Assembly (NCBI GenBank): GCA_021817345.1
Contig: JAKAVC010000138.1
Coordinates: 1-64,000 of the forward strand
Length of the DNA stretch: 64,000 nt
From: Deltaproteobacteria bacterium
GTDB lineage: Bacteria > Desulfobacterota > Binatia > Binatales > Binataceae
Direction of reading: 5' to 3'
Shown here: in pieces, positions 35,496 to 43,470 of the stretch
Position numbering within the stretch: position 1 is the first letter of the stretch
Layout of the letters: the number at the start of each line of letters is the position of its first letter
The notes under the pieces: generated by a model
Databases searched by the model: none
Told to the model about the DNA's origin: nothing
The model's input: the letters and a program-made list of their open reading frames with translations, nothing else
Translations under genes and position numbers: made by a program

Positions 35496-36869
35496 ATGCT
35501 TGACCTGGCCGTAATCGGCGCGCGGGCGGTGACGCCTTCCGGCACGAAGCCGGCCGATATCGGCGTCAGGGACGGCCTCATCGCAAGGGTAGCGGCGCCG
35601 GGCACGCTCGAAGACGCCGCGCGCACTATCGACGCTCGCGGGACGTTTCTTCTGCCGGGCGCGCTCGATCCGCACACTCATCTTGACGCCGAGATGTTCG
35701 GTTCGCGCACGGCTGACGATTTCGAGTCGGGCACCGTCGCGGCGGCGGCCGGCGGGGTCACAACCATCGTCGATTACGCGTTCCAGCCCGAAGGCGGCTC
35801 GCTCGCCGAGGCGGTTTCGCGATGGGACGAAAAGGCGCGCGGACGGGCGATAATCGACTACGCATTCCACGTCGCAATCCTCGATCCGAGCGCGCCGGCC
35901 GTGGCAGAGATCGGGCGGATGGTCGAGCGCGGCGTCACCAGCTTCAAGATCTTCATGATGCGCGGATTCGAGGAGCGGGCGCGCGATTTCCTTCGTGCGT
36001 TCGCGGCCGCGGCCGAAGCGGGCGGCCTGCTCACGATCCATGCCGAAGACCAGCACCTTATCGGCTACTGCACGGAGAGGCTGCTCTCGTCGGGACGCAA
36101 TGGAGTCGCGCACTTCGCCGCGAGCCGTCCGCCGCTTTCCGAAGCCGCCGCGGTTGCGCGCGCGCTCAAGATGACCGAGCTGACGGGAGCCGTGGCGTAT
36201 TTCGTGCACCTGTCCAGCGCGGCGGCGCTCCATGAAATCCGGCGCGCCCGCGCCGAAGGACGCAAGGTCCTCGCTGAAACGCGCCCCATCTATCTCTATC
36301 TCAGCGAAGAAAAATTCCTCGAACCCGGCGGCGAGCGCTACGTCGGATATCCTCCGCTTCGAAGCCGCGACGATATCGAAGCGCTGTGGGAAGCGATGGC
36401 CGACGGCACGGTCGACGTGGTCGCGACCGACCATTGCAGTTGGACCAGCGAGCGGAAAACCGCCGACCGCTTCACGCGAATTCCGCCCGGAGTGTCGAAC
36501 CTGGAAACTTTGGTTCCGATGCTCTACTCCGAGGGAGTCGCGAAAGGCCGGATAACGCTGGAGCGGATGGTGGAACTGGTCGCGTCTAACCCGGCGCGAA
36601 TTTTTGGGCTTTATCCGCGCAAGGGTGCGATAATCGAAGGCGCGGACGCCGACCTCGTGGTCTTCGATCCGCGTGCGAAGGTTGTGATTCGCGCCGCCGA
36701 AATGCATTCGCGCGCCGACTACGATCCATTCGAAGGTTCCGAGGTCACGGGATGGCCGAGGGTCACGATCTCGCGGGGCGAGATTATCGTGGCCGAGCGC
36801 GAATCCCGCGCGCGTCCGGGCCGCGGGAAATTCCTGGTGCGCGCGCCTTTTTCCGAAACCCGTTCTTGA
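35496..36869 (+). CDS. Dihydropyrimidinase / D-hydantoinase family cyclic amidohydrolase
   Basis: 457 residues. The metal-binding signature DPHTHLD, the carbamylated-lysine segment VTSFKIFMM, HAED and TDHCSW give the binuclear amidohydrolase site. The C-terminus carries the beta-sandwich typical of the family (ADADLVVFDPRAKVVI). It would open six- or five-membered cyclic diamides (dihydropyrimidines, hydantoins); dihydroorotase-like or allantoinase-like specificity cannot be excluded. It may be cotranscribed with the phosphoesterase upstream and the SDR 74 nt downstream. No other pyrimidine-degradation gene is present. Confidence 0.88.
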   Translation: MLDLAVIGARAVTPSGTKPADIGVRDGLIARVAAPGTLEDAARTIDARGTFLLPGALDPHTHLDAEMFGSRTADDFESGTVAAAAGGVTTIVDYAFQPEGGSLAEAVSRWDEKARGRAIIDYAFHVAILDPSAPAVAEIGRMVERGVTSFKIFMMRGFEERARDFLRAFAAAAEAGGLLTIHAEDQHLIGYCTERLLSSGRNGVAHFAASRPPLSEAAAVARALKMTELTGAVAYFVHLSSAAALHEIRRARAEGRKVLAETRPIYLYLSEEKFLEPGGERYVGYPPLRSRDDIEALWEAMADGTVDVVATDHCSWTSERKTADRFTRIPPGVSNLETLVPMLYSEGVAKGRITLERMVELVASNPARIFGLYPRKGAIIEGADADLVVFDPRAKVVIRAAEMHSRADYDPFEGSEVTGWPRVTISRGEIIVAERESRARPGRGKFLVRAPFSETRS

Positions 36870-36943
36870 ATCGCGCCACGTCCGGCGCATCGTCCGCGAT
36901 TCGCGCGGTGCGAGGCCGGTTTCGCCGGAGGCTTGCGAAAACG

Positions 36944-37852
36944 ATGGGACAAAAAACGGTTGTCATTGCGGGCGGCTCAGGATTTATCGGACGGGCGATA
37001 ATTCGCCGGCTCGCCGCCGCGCAAGGATGGTCTATCCGCGGATTAAGCCGCTTTCCCGAGCGAGCGCGAAAGCGCCTGTCCCTGCCGGGCGTTGAGTTCG
37101 CCCAAGCCGAAGTCACCGAACCATCATCGCTTGCGCCCGCCCTGAAAGACGCAAGCGCCGTCGTCAACGCGGTCCAGTTTGAAGGCTATCCGATTGAGGA
37201 TCCGGCGCGCGGGCTTACCTTCGAGAGCGTCGATTACCGCGGAACGCTCGCACTGCTCGAGGCCGCGAAAGCCGCTCGCGCCGAGCGCTTCATCTACATC
37301 AGCGGCGTCTCCGCGGACGAAACCTCGCCTCATCCGGGCTTTCGCGCCAAGGGGATGGCGGAGCGCGCGATTCGCGAATCCGGACTGGATTACACGATTT
37401 TCCGGCCGTCGCTCGTCTATGGACCCGAAGACAAGGTGATAAACAATATCGCGAAGGCGCTTCGCTTTGTGCCGATATTCGCGGTCCCCGGCACGGGAAA
37501 ACAGAAGCTTCAACCGGTCATGGTTGACGACCTTGCGGCGTGCGTCGAACTGGCGCTTGCGGGCAAGGGTCGCAACGGAACCTACGACGTCGGAGGGCCC
37601 GACGCGATGACCTTCGACGAACTGGTGGGCGTCGTGATGGAAGTGACGGGACGCCAGCGACCAATCGTTCACGTCCCGGAGGGACTGATGCGGCTTGCGG
37701 GCGCCGTGATGGAAAAGCTGCCGAAGCCGGTTCTCTCGCGCGACGCGGTAACGTTCGTCACCGCTGACAGCGTCTGCAATATCGAACCGCTGATGAAGGG
37801 ATTCGGCATCCGGCTGACGCCGCTTCGCGAAGGTCTCGGCTACCTTGCCTGA
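36944..37852 (+). CDS. Atypical short-chain dehydrogenase, NmrA/NDUFA9-like NAD(P)-binding protein
   Basis: 302 residues starting MGQKTVVIAGGSGFIG; the track ORF begins 64 codons earlier in another gene's frame. GGAGG lies 12 nt upstream. The glycine-rich GGSGFIG nucleotide-binding motif and YISGVSADETSPH replace the classical YxxxK active site; FRPSLVYGPEDKVINNIAK follows. This pattern is that of atypical SDRs related to complex I subunit NDUFA9, which bind NAD(P)H but often lack oxidoreductase activity. The C-terminus (VCNIEPLMKGFGIRLTPLREGLGYL) is typical of this subgroup. Its role may be quinone- or lipid-related, but this is inference. Confidence 0.85.
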   Translation: MGQKTVVIAGGSGFIGRAIIRRLAAAQGWSIRGLSRFPERARKRLSLPGVEFAQAEVTEPSSLAPALKDASAVVNAVQFEGYPIEDPARGLTFESVDYRGTLALLEAAKAARAERFIYISGVSADETSPHPGFRAKGMAERAIRESGLDYTIFRPSLVYGPEDKVINNIAKALRFVPIFAVPGTGKQKLQPVMVDDLAACVELALAGKGRNGTYDVGGPDAMTFDELVGVVMEVTGRQRPIVHVPEGLMRLAGAVMEKLPKPVLSRDAVTFVTADSVCNIEPLMKGFGIRLTPLREGLGYLA

Positions 37853-38084
37853 GGGCTTGGGGATGTTTCGCTTCCGGCGGAAAAATTCCGCCAGAGTTCC
37901 CGACCGAACCGGGACTCCGGCTTCTTTCTATGTAATCCGAAGCGCAACGAGTCCTGGCTAAAGCGATCCACGTGACGGCCTCGCTCCTTAAATACCTGAT
38001 CCGTGCCGGCGCCTGGTTGCCTGTCCGGTTCCGGTCTTGAGCGCAACGCTTGGAACGGATGCGTGGCGCCGGTAAACAGTTTGC

Positions 38085-38342
38085 ATGCGATTTCGCTATG
38101 CGGCCGCGCTTGTGCTCCTCGGATGGTACCTGCTTATCCCGCCTCAGGCGCGCGGTGGCGGATTCGACCGCGCAGCGCCGCTCAGCCAATGGTTTCTCTA
38201 CGGCCGCTTTGACTCCCTGCGCGAATGCGAGCACGCGAAAGCGCTAAACCAGGAAACCTTCAAGAACACGGACGATCCCTTGAGGAAAGCCTTCGAGCAG
38301 GCCCAGTGCGTCGCGACCGACGACCCGCGTCTGTCGGGTTGA
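38085..38342 (+). CDS. Small exported protein with two cysteines, function unknown
   Basis: 85 residues. An N-terminal signal peptide or anchor (AALVLLGWYLLIPPQARGGG) precedes a mature part of about 60 residues with FDSLRECEHAK and QAQCVATDDPRLS. Two cysteines, at about 47 and 76, could form a disulfide. The C-E-x-A ... C-x-A-x-D-D-P-R-L pattern resembles small hypothetical proteins I associate with Binatota-like genomes. The reading frame, signal peptide and codon use look genuine despite isolated flanks. No homologue with known function is recalled. Confidence 0.6.
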   Translation: MRFRYAAALVLLGWYLLIPPQARGGGFDRAAPLSQWFLYGRFDSLRECEHAKALNQETFKNTDDPLRKAFEQAQCVATDDPRLSG

Positions 38343-38682
38343 GCGTTCCGTTGTTCCCGCGGTCGGGCTTCGTCCTCGGGCAGAGGAGTCGTCTCCCGGC
38401 CCGACGCGCTCACGGGGTTTTGTGCACCCAAGCGGCTTTGGTTGACGGTGTGGGGCCGCGGCAATCAGCAATTACGCTCAACCGGCGGCATTGTCGTTCA
38501 CCGCTGCCTCGAACAAATTTGAACCGGCGATCGCCATAGCGGCCGCGACCTCTGGCCTCAGTAGCTGGCGAGAGCCTCGAGCAACCATATGCGTCGCGCC
38601 GGAGCGCGCTTCCATATCGTGAGAGGTGAGAGGTATCTTTTTTTGGAAAACCTAGGCCAGGTCAAAGGAGCGAACAACGTCC
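38343..38682. other. 340-nt intergenic region before the glutamine amidotransferase gene
   Basis: I see no convincing ORF, tRNA or structured RNA. Near its end are a GAGAGGTGAGAGG purine run, a T7 tract and an AAAGGAG Shine-Dalgarno that serves the next gene. Confidence 0.4.
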
Positions 38683-39390
38683 GTGGCGCGTGTTATCGTC
38701 CTCCAACATCATGGATGCGAGACTCTCGGTGCGATTGGCGACGCGCTGCGGCGCGCGCAAATCGAGTGGAGTTACCTCTCGCTCGCCGACCCGGCGTCGC
38801 CGGCTCCAGAGGTTGGCGAAGCTGACGCGCTGATCGTTCTCGGCGGTCCGTTCAGCGTCTATCTTCCCGAGTATCATTCCTTCGTACGGCGCGAGATGGA
38901 ATTGATTCGAAGCATGTTGGAACTCGGCAGACCGATTCTTGGCATTTGCCTTGGAAGCCAGCTTCTGGCGGCGGTTCTTGGCGCGGCCGTTTACCGCGCA
39001 AGCGCCCCGGAGATAGGGTGGCTGCCGGTTGAGCTTGAACCGCAGGCGTGCGACGACCGACTCTTCCATGGTCTGCCTTCTTCCTTCATCACCTGCGTCT
39101 GGCACGGCGACCTTTTCGACTTGCCGCGCGGCGCCGTTTCGCTGGCCCGCACGCAGATGACGCGATGCCATGCGTTCCGTTATGGGACGAACGTCTACGG
39201 TTTGCTGTTCCATCTTGAAATGCAGCCGGCGATGGTCGCGGCATGCGTCAACGCCTTCGAACCGCGCCTTCGCCAGGTCGGCATCGATCCAGCACGCTGC
39301 GTCGCGGAGGCGGACGCTCATCTCGCCAGGCTGGCGCCCGTGGCCGAGACCGTCTTCAGGCGCTGGGCCGAGCTGGTAGTCGGGCACTAG
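38683..39390 (+). CDS. Class I glutamine amidotransferase domain protein (GMP synthase-like)
   Basis: 235 residues from a GTG start; AAAGGAG lies 12 nt upstream, a slightly long spacing. The nucleophile elbow GICLGSQLLA carries the catalytic Cys, and the His-Glu pair is in LLFHLEMQ. The N-terminus VIVLQHHGCETLGAIGDAL and ADALIVLGGPFSVY are typical of stand-alone GuaA-like amidotransferases. Such proteins hydrolyse glutamine or gamma-glutamyl compounds or act as amide donors for a partner synthetase; no partner is adjacent. The function is therefore generic. Confidence 0.87.
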   Translation: MARVIVLQHHGCETLGAIGDALRRAQIEWSYLSLADPASPAPEVGEADALIVLGGPFSVYLPEYHSFVRREMELIRSMLELGRPILGICLGSQLLAAVLGAAVYRASAPEIGWLPVELEPQACDDRLFHGLPSSFITCVWHGDLFDLPRGAVSLARTQMTRCHAFRYGTNVYGLLFHLEMQPAMVAACVNAFEPRLRQVGIDPARCVAEADAHLARLAPVAETVFRRWAELVVGH

Positions 39391-39675
39391 AAGCAGTCTC
39401 ATAAACACCGTCGAAGCAGGCTGAGGATACAAGGGAGGCTGGTGGTTAAACTGCGGATCACAGCGAACGTTCTCGATTCCGCGGCTGGGTGATGTGAGCG
39501 AGCGAATTATTCTTCAGAACATGCTTGATCGGACCAGTCTGTTGCGGCCGCAAAGCGGTATCGGAATCTTTCAGGCGATGTATGCGCCGGGACTGGCGGT
39601 CTATAAAAGGGTAAGCATACCCCTGTCGGCATTTTAGCGGTGGCGGGCGCGCGTCGCGGCGGCCAGGTGACAATA
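39391..39675. other. 285-nt intergenic region with a possible 47-codon ORF
   Basis: A GTG-started frame at 39494-39637 would encode a 47-residue peptide (MSERIILQNMLDRTSLLRPQ...). It has no strong ribosome-binding site and I recognise nothing in it. The region is less GC-rich than its neighbours and may be the remnant of a gene. No hairpin terminator is seen. Confidence 0.3.
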
Positions 39676-40935
39676 TCATGCCGGCGCGCGCGAATCTTCG
39701 CGGGACCGGGCGGCGCGGCGGTGACCGGTCTCGGGCAGCAGGTACATCGCGATTATCGGGAGCGCCTGGAACGCGAGAAATCCGAGCATCACGGCCCTAA
39801 GTCCGACGCGCGACGCAATCGCGCCGCCCAGAAACGGAGAGACGAACGCGGCGGCGTAGCCCACCGACCACACGAAGGCGAGCGCCGTGCCCATCTTCTC
39901 GGGGGTCATCCCCGGCAGTTCCATCACCAGCGTCGTGATCGGAGCAAGCGAGCCGGCCGCGCCGATTCCGACCATCACGAGCGCGACCTTGATCCATCCG
40001 TGGCTCGGAAGCAGGATCGCGCCGAGACTTCCGGCCAGTGTGAGTAGCGCTATCGGCCACGTGAAGGGTTTGCGCAGCCCGGTCAATCCGGTTGCGAATC
40101 CGCCACCCGCCGCGGCGAAGATTCCCGCAAGTGGCAGCACCGAGGTGATCGCCGATGCCTGCGTCAGGCCCATCGCGCGATACTCGCGAAAATACTGCGG
40201 CAGGAACGTGGCGTAGAGCTGGAACACCCACATCCCGCCGAACAGTCCGATCGCGACCAGCACGATATTGCGCATCCGCATGACTTCACGCAGCACCGAC
40301 TCGCGCACGGCGCCAAGCGGATTCATCGCGATCGACTCGCGCGCGCGACTGCGATGCTCGCGGCCGAAGAGGGTCCAGAGTATCGCCACGACCAGGCACA
40401 GGATTCCGTAATAGCGAAGCACCGCATCCCACGACGACGCGCTTGCGAGATAAAGCCGCGCAGTGATCGCATAGACCGCGGTCAGGCTGACATACGAGCA
40501 GAGCGCGTTGAACATGTTGATGTACGGCCATTCGCGCTCGCCGAACCATTGCATCACGAGCGCCCCCGGCGGCGCGATCAGAAGCCCGAAGCCGATCCCC
40601 TCGCCGATGCGCCATCCGAGCAACTCTCCGAAGCTGCGGCTGTATCCGCTCATGAACTGAGCGCCCGCCATGATCCACAGCCCGAGCAGAAGCGAGCGCA
40701 GCGCGCCCATCCGCTCCATCACCACCGCCCCAAGCATCGAAAAGGCGGCGATACAGAGCGCGATTATCGAGACGATAAGGCCCGCCTGTCCGAGCGAGAG
40801 CCGAAGGCTCCGCATTATCGGGCCGAGGATCGGCGCGGGAGCGAGCCAGATGAGCGTCTGGCAGATGAGGGTCAGGAAAAGAAGGACTTCGATCGCCCAT
40901 CGGTAGGATGAAAGCGGTTCTTGTGATTGAGGCAT
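39676..40935 (-). CDS. Major facilitator superfamily transporter
   Basis: 419 residues from the ATG giving MPQSQEPLSSYRW; GAGGTGG lies upstream. A start 12 codons earlier (MEKYSPPEV) is possible. About twelve TM segments are present in two halves, the first with LRLSLGQAGLIVSIIALCIAAFSMLGA and IGEGIGFGLLIAPPGAL, the second beginning after the basic loop RSRARESIAMNPLG. It resembles NarK/CynX-type or unknown-substrate MFS carriers. It follows a second MFS gene on the same strand after an 82-nt gap. The substrate is unknown. Confidence 0.82.
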   Translation of the reverse strand: MPQSQEPLSSYRWAIEVLLFLTLICQTLIWLAPAPILGPIMRSLRLSLGQAGLIVSIIALCIAAFSMLGAVVMERMGALRSLLLGLWIMAGAQFMSGYSRSFGELLGWRIGEGIGFGLLIAPPGALVMQWFGEREWPYINMFNALCSYVSLTAVYAITARLYLASASSWDAVLRYYGILCLVVAILWTLFGREHRSRARESIAMNPLGAVRESVLREVMRMRNIVLVAIGLFGGMWVFQLYATFLPQYFREYRAMGLTQASAITSVLPLAGIFAAAGGGFATGLTGLRKPFTWPIALLTLAGSLGAILLPSHGWIKVALVMVGIGAAGSLAPITTLVMELPGMTPEKMGTALAFVWSVGYAAAFVSPFLGGAIASRVGLRAVMLGFLAFQALPIIAMYLLPETGHRRAARSREDSRAPA

Positions 40936-41017
40936 CGGGGGAGCCACCTCTGGGGGCGAATATTTTTCCATAGCTAGCGCGCATCGTGGCGGCGCCGCCA
41001 GCCGGGCGTGCGATCCG

Positions 41018-42310
41018 CTATCTGAGCTTGACCTCGCCGCTTGCCCACGCGGCGTATCCCGCCATCCCAAGCAGGTAGACGGCCGCGATTGTGTAAAAGA
41101 CGGCGGCGAACGAGCCGGTTGCCTTCAGGATGAAGCCCGCGGCCGCGACGCCGACGATGCCAGGGACGGCGGCGATCGTGTTCGACACGCCCATCAGCAC
41201 GCCCGCGTATCGCGGCCCGACGTCGAGATGGTTTACGCCGTATGCGGCAAGGCCGACGCCGTTGAACGCGGCCGAAACCGTGACCAGCGCGATGGCGGTC
41301 CACGGCGTGGATACGGCGGGCAGCGCGAGCAGCGCAGCGGCGCCGCCAAGGAACGAGGCGGACTGAAGCGTCTTGCGCACGGTTCCAACGCGCACGCCGC
41401 GCCATCGCATCCAGTCGGCGAGCCATCCCGCGCCGTTGCTTGCGAAGAACGTCGCGACCCACGGAACGAGCGCATACGCGCCGATTCTCGCGAGCGGAAC
41501 GCCGAAGGTGCGTTCGAGGTAGGTCGGGAGCCATAGCAGCAGGATGTTGAAACCGAAGTTGCTGCAGAAATGGGCGAGCACGATCGCCCACACCGCTTTC
41601 TCGCGGAGCATCGCGGTCCACGGTATCGCGCCCGCAAGTGGCGCTTCGGGGCGGTCGGCAAGAATCGTTTCGAGTTCGCCGCGCGTGACGCGGCGCGATT
41701 GCTCCGGCGTATCGGTGACACAGAGCAGCCAAGCCGCGACCCAAACCACTCCGAGCGCGCCCGAAAGATAGAACAGCCACGGCCATCCAAGCGCGACAAT
41801 TATCGGCGGGCTTGCGAGCAACGCGAGGACCGTTCCGAGGTACATCCCGCTGAAGTTGAGCGAAATTACCCGCGAACGCTCGCCCGCCCGCGTCCATCGC
41901 GCGGCGATACTATGGACTGCGGGAAAGTTGACGGCCTCGCCGAGCCCGAGCAGGACCCGCGCGGCGAGCAGAAGGACGAAGGCGGCGCTCGCGGCGGGCG
42001 TGAGCAGCGTCGCCAGCGACCAGATCGCAACGCCGCTCGCGAGCACCCGTCTGCCGCCGAATCGATCGGCGACCCATCCGCCGCCGAGCTGCGGCCAGAT
42101 ATAGCCCCAGAAAAACGCCGACAGGACGAGGCCCTGGGCCGCGGCGTCGTAGCCGCGGTCACGGGCAAGCGGGATTATCGCGACCGAGATGCTTACACGG
42201 TCGACGTAGCAAAGCACCGTGGCGAGCGAGAACAGGCCCACCACCGTGTAGCGCCGGGGCCAAGGAGAGGATGCTGCGATGTCCGCACGGGCCGATACGG
42301 GCTTGGTCAT
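41018..42310 (-). CDS. Major facilitator superfamily transporter, anion:cation symporter (ACS)-like
   Basis: 430 residues. The first TM region has VLCYVDRVSISVAIIPLARDRGYDAAAQGLVLSAFFWGYIWPQLGGGWVADRFGGRRVLASG, containing the D-R-(F/G)-G-x-R loop 2-3 signature. TM4/5 has LLGLGEAVNFPAVHSIAARWTRAGERSR, a hallmark of ACS/phthalate permease-type carriers that import organic anions. The second half repeats the fold. It may form a transcription unit with the other MFS gene and the regulator upstream, but the 100-nt gaps argue against tight coupling. The substrate is probably an organic anion (inference). Confidence 0.86.
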   Translation of the reverse strand: MTKPVSARADIAASSPWPRRYTVVGLFSLATVLCYVDRVSISVAIIPLARDRGYDAAAQGLVLSAFFWGYIWPQLGGGWVADRFGGRRVLASGVAIWSLATLLTPAASAAFVLLLAARVLLGLGEAVNFPAVHSIAARWTRAGERSRVISLNFSGMYLGTVLALLASPPIIVALGWPWLFYLSGALGVVWVAAWLLCVTDTPEQSRRVTRGELETILADRPEAPLAGAIPWTAMLREKAVWAIVLAHFCSNFGFNILLLWLPTYLERTFGVPLARIGAYALVPWVATFFASNGAGWLADWMRWRGVRVGTVRKTLQSASFLGGAAALLALPAVSTPWTAIALVTVSAAFNGVGLAAYGVNHLDVGPRYAGVLMGVSNTIAAVPGIVGVAAAGFILKATGSFAAVFYTIAAVYLLGMAGYAAWASGEVKLR

Positions 42311-42412
42311 GATCGGCGCGCGAGCTTAGCCGGGGCCGCAGCCAAGTGCCAGCCGACGGCCGCCAACGTCGGCCGGGGTCGGCTCCTGACCGGGCGGAAC
42401 GGGGCTTTAAGC

Positions 42413-42841
42413 TTAGCGGCCGAGGGCCTGACGAATCGTGGTCAGGATGTAGACGAAGTCACGCTGCGAGCGGACTTCACCCATCAGGGCCACTCTCGAC
42501 AGCATCTCCATCTCTTCATTGGTGATGTTGTGGATGCGGCGCAACTGCTCATTGTGACGGAATTCCTCCCACGCCGAGCTGTCGGGCGCCTCCTCCTCGG
42601 TGTTGAGCAAGGCCTGGGCGCGTGGGTTGGCGAGGAAGAACAACTCGCGCCGATCCAGTCCCAGCACCTCGGCCAGCCGCGAGACGATTTTATCCGACGG
42701 GTGGCGCTTGCCGGACTCGAGATGTCCAACATAAGGGGTTGATGTTTTGATTCGCCGCGCGACATCCTCCTGCGTCAGGTCAAGCTGACGCCGACGCTCG
42801 CGAATCACCTGTCCGAAGCTGCGCTCCTTGGTTCGGGCCAT
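42413..42841 (-). CDS. XRE-family transcriptional regulator
   Basis: 142 residues; GAGAGAGG lies just before the ATG. The helix-turn-helix covers residues 9-65: GQVIRERRRQLDLTQEDVARRIKTSTPYVGHLESGKRHPSDKIVSRLAEVLG. The C-terminal half (FRHNEQLRRIHNITNEEMEMLSRVAL) is helical and probably dimerises. A perfect TTACA-AAC-TGTAA dyad lies about 75 nt upstream of its start and may be an autoregulatory site. It could control the MFS genes downstream; this is inference from position only. Confidence 0.85.
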   Translation of the reverse strand: MARTKERSFGQVIRERRRQLDLTQEDVARRIKTSTPYVGHLESGKRHPSDKIVSRLAEVLGLDRRELFFLANPRAQALLNTEEEAPDSSAWEEFRHNEQLRRIHNITNEEMEMLSRVALMGEVRSQRDFVYILTTIRQALGR

Positions 42842-42909
42842 GTCCTCTCTCTCCGCCGCCCGGGCCGTTCCGAGCGGAAAGATACCAACAAGCTGTCAGA
42901 ATTAATACG

Positions 42910-42924
42910 CTTACAAACTGTAAG
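42910..42924. promoter_or_regulatory. Palindrome CTTACAAACTGTAAG, candidate XRE operator
   Basis: TTACA-N3-TGTAA is a perfect 5+5 dyad in an AT-rich patch upstream of the XRE regulator. Its size and spacing are typical of small HTH repressor sites. Confidence 0.42.
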
Positions 42925-43084
42925 TAGCACGATATCGTCAAAGTGGCAACAGGAGGCTAGCAGGTTTTAATGAAGCTAAATGACCGCGTGTCGGCGGATT
43001 TACGATACGGATGCATCCAGGGCGCGGAGTTAGCCGGGCCGCCGCCACGAAGTCCGGCCGCCGCCGACCCGGCTGAACAGGCCT

Positions 43085-43438
43085 TCAATTGCCGTACGGA
43101 TTGCGGCCGTGGTTCAGGTAAAGCGAAAATTCGGCGACTCCGGGCAGTGCGCGCGGGGGACTGCGGAACGGCGCGACCTCGCCGGCCTTCAGGTCGTTCA
43201 GCGAGATCGTGTCCTGCCCGAGCTTTTGCCCGTCCCTTGCGTAATAGTGGACCTCGAGGTCGATGCCGACCGGGCGCGAGCCGGTGTTCTTGACCTTGCC
43301 TACCACGAAGACTTTGCCGTTGTCGCGCTCGAGGCGGCTGGCCAGCACCTGGACCGGCTGCACGTCGAAGAGCGAGTGGAAAACCAGCGCCATGAACACC
43401 AGTGACGTGACGAGAATGAGCAGGCTTCCCTTCTTCAC
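43085..43438 (-). CDS. Membrane-anchored FxLYD/DUF3426-like domain protein
   Basis: 117 residues from a GTG start. One N-terminal TM helix (LLILVTSLVFMALVFHSLF) anchors a beta-sandwich domain: KVFVVGKVKNTGSRPVGIDLEVHYYARDGQKLGQDTISLNDLKAGEVAPFR is the pattern of FxLYD or DUF3426 domains (G-x-V-x-N-x-G ... v-x-v-x-f-y-D-x-x-G). The function is unknown; such domains occur on extracytoplasmic regulators. The acyl-CoA dehydrogenase gene ends 32 nt upstream on the same strand. Confidence 0.72.
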   Translation of the reverse strand: MKKGSLLILVTSLVFMALVFHSLFDVQPVQVLASRLERDNGKVFVVGKVKNTGSRPVGIDLEVHYYARDGQKLGQDTISLNDLKAGEVAPFRSPPRALPGVAEFSLYLNHGRNPYGN

Positions 43439-43470
43439 GGTTCTTCAGGCCCGAACCTGGCGCGCGCCCA

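Noticed and set aside
38500-38535. tRNA-like GGTTCAAATTTG sequence on the minus strand
   Set aside because: No acceptor stem or D/anticodon arms could be paired around it.
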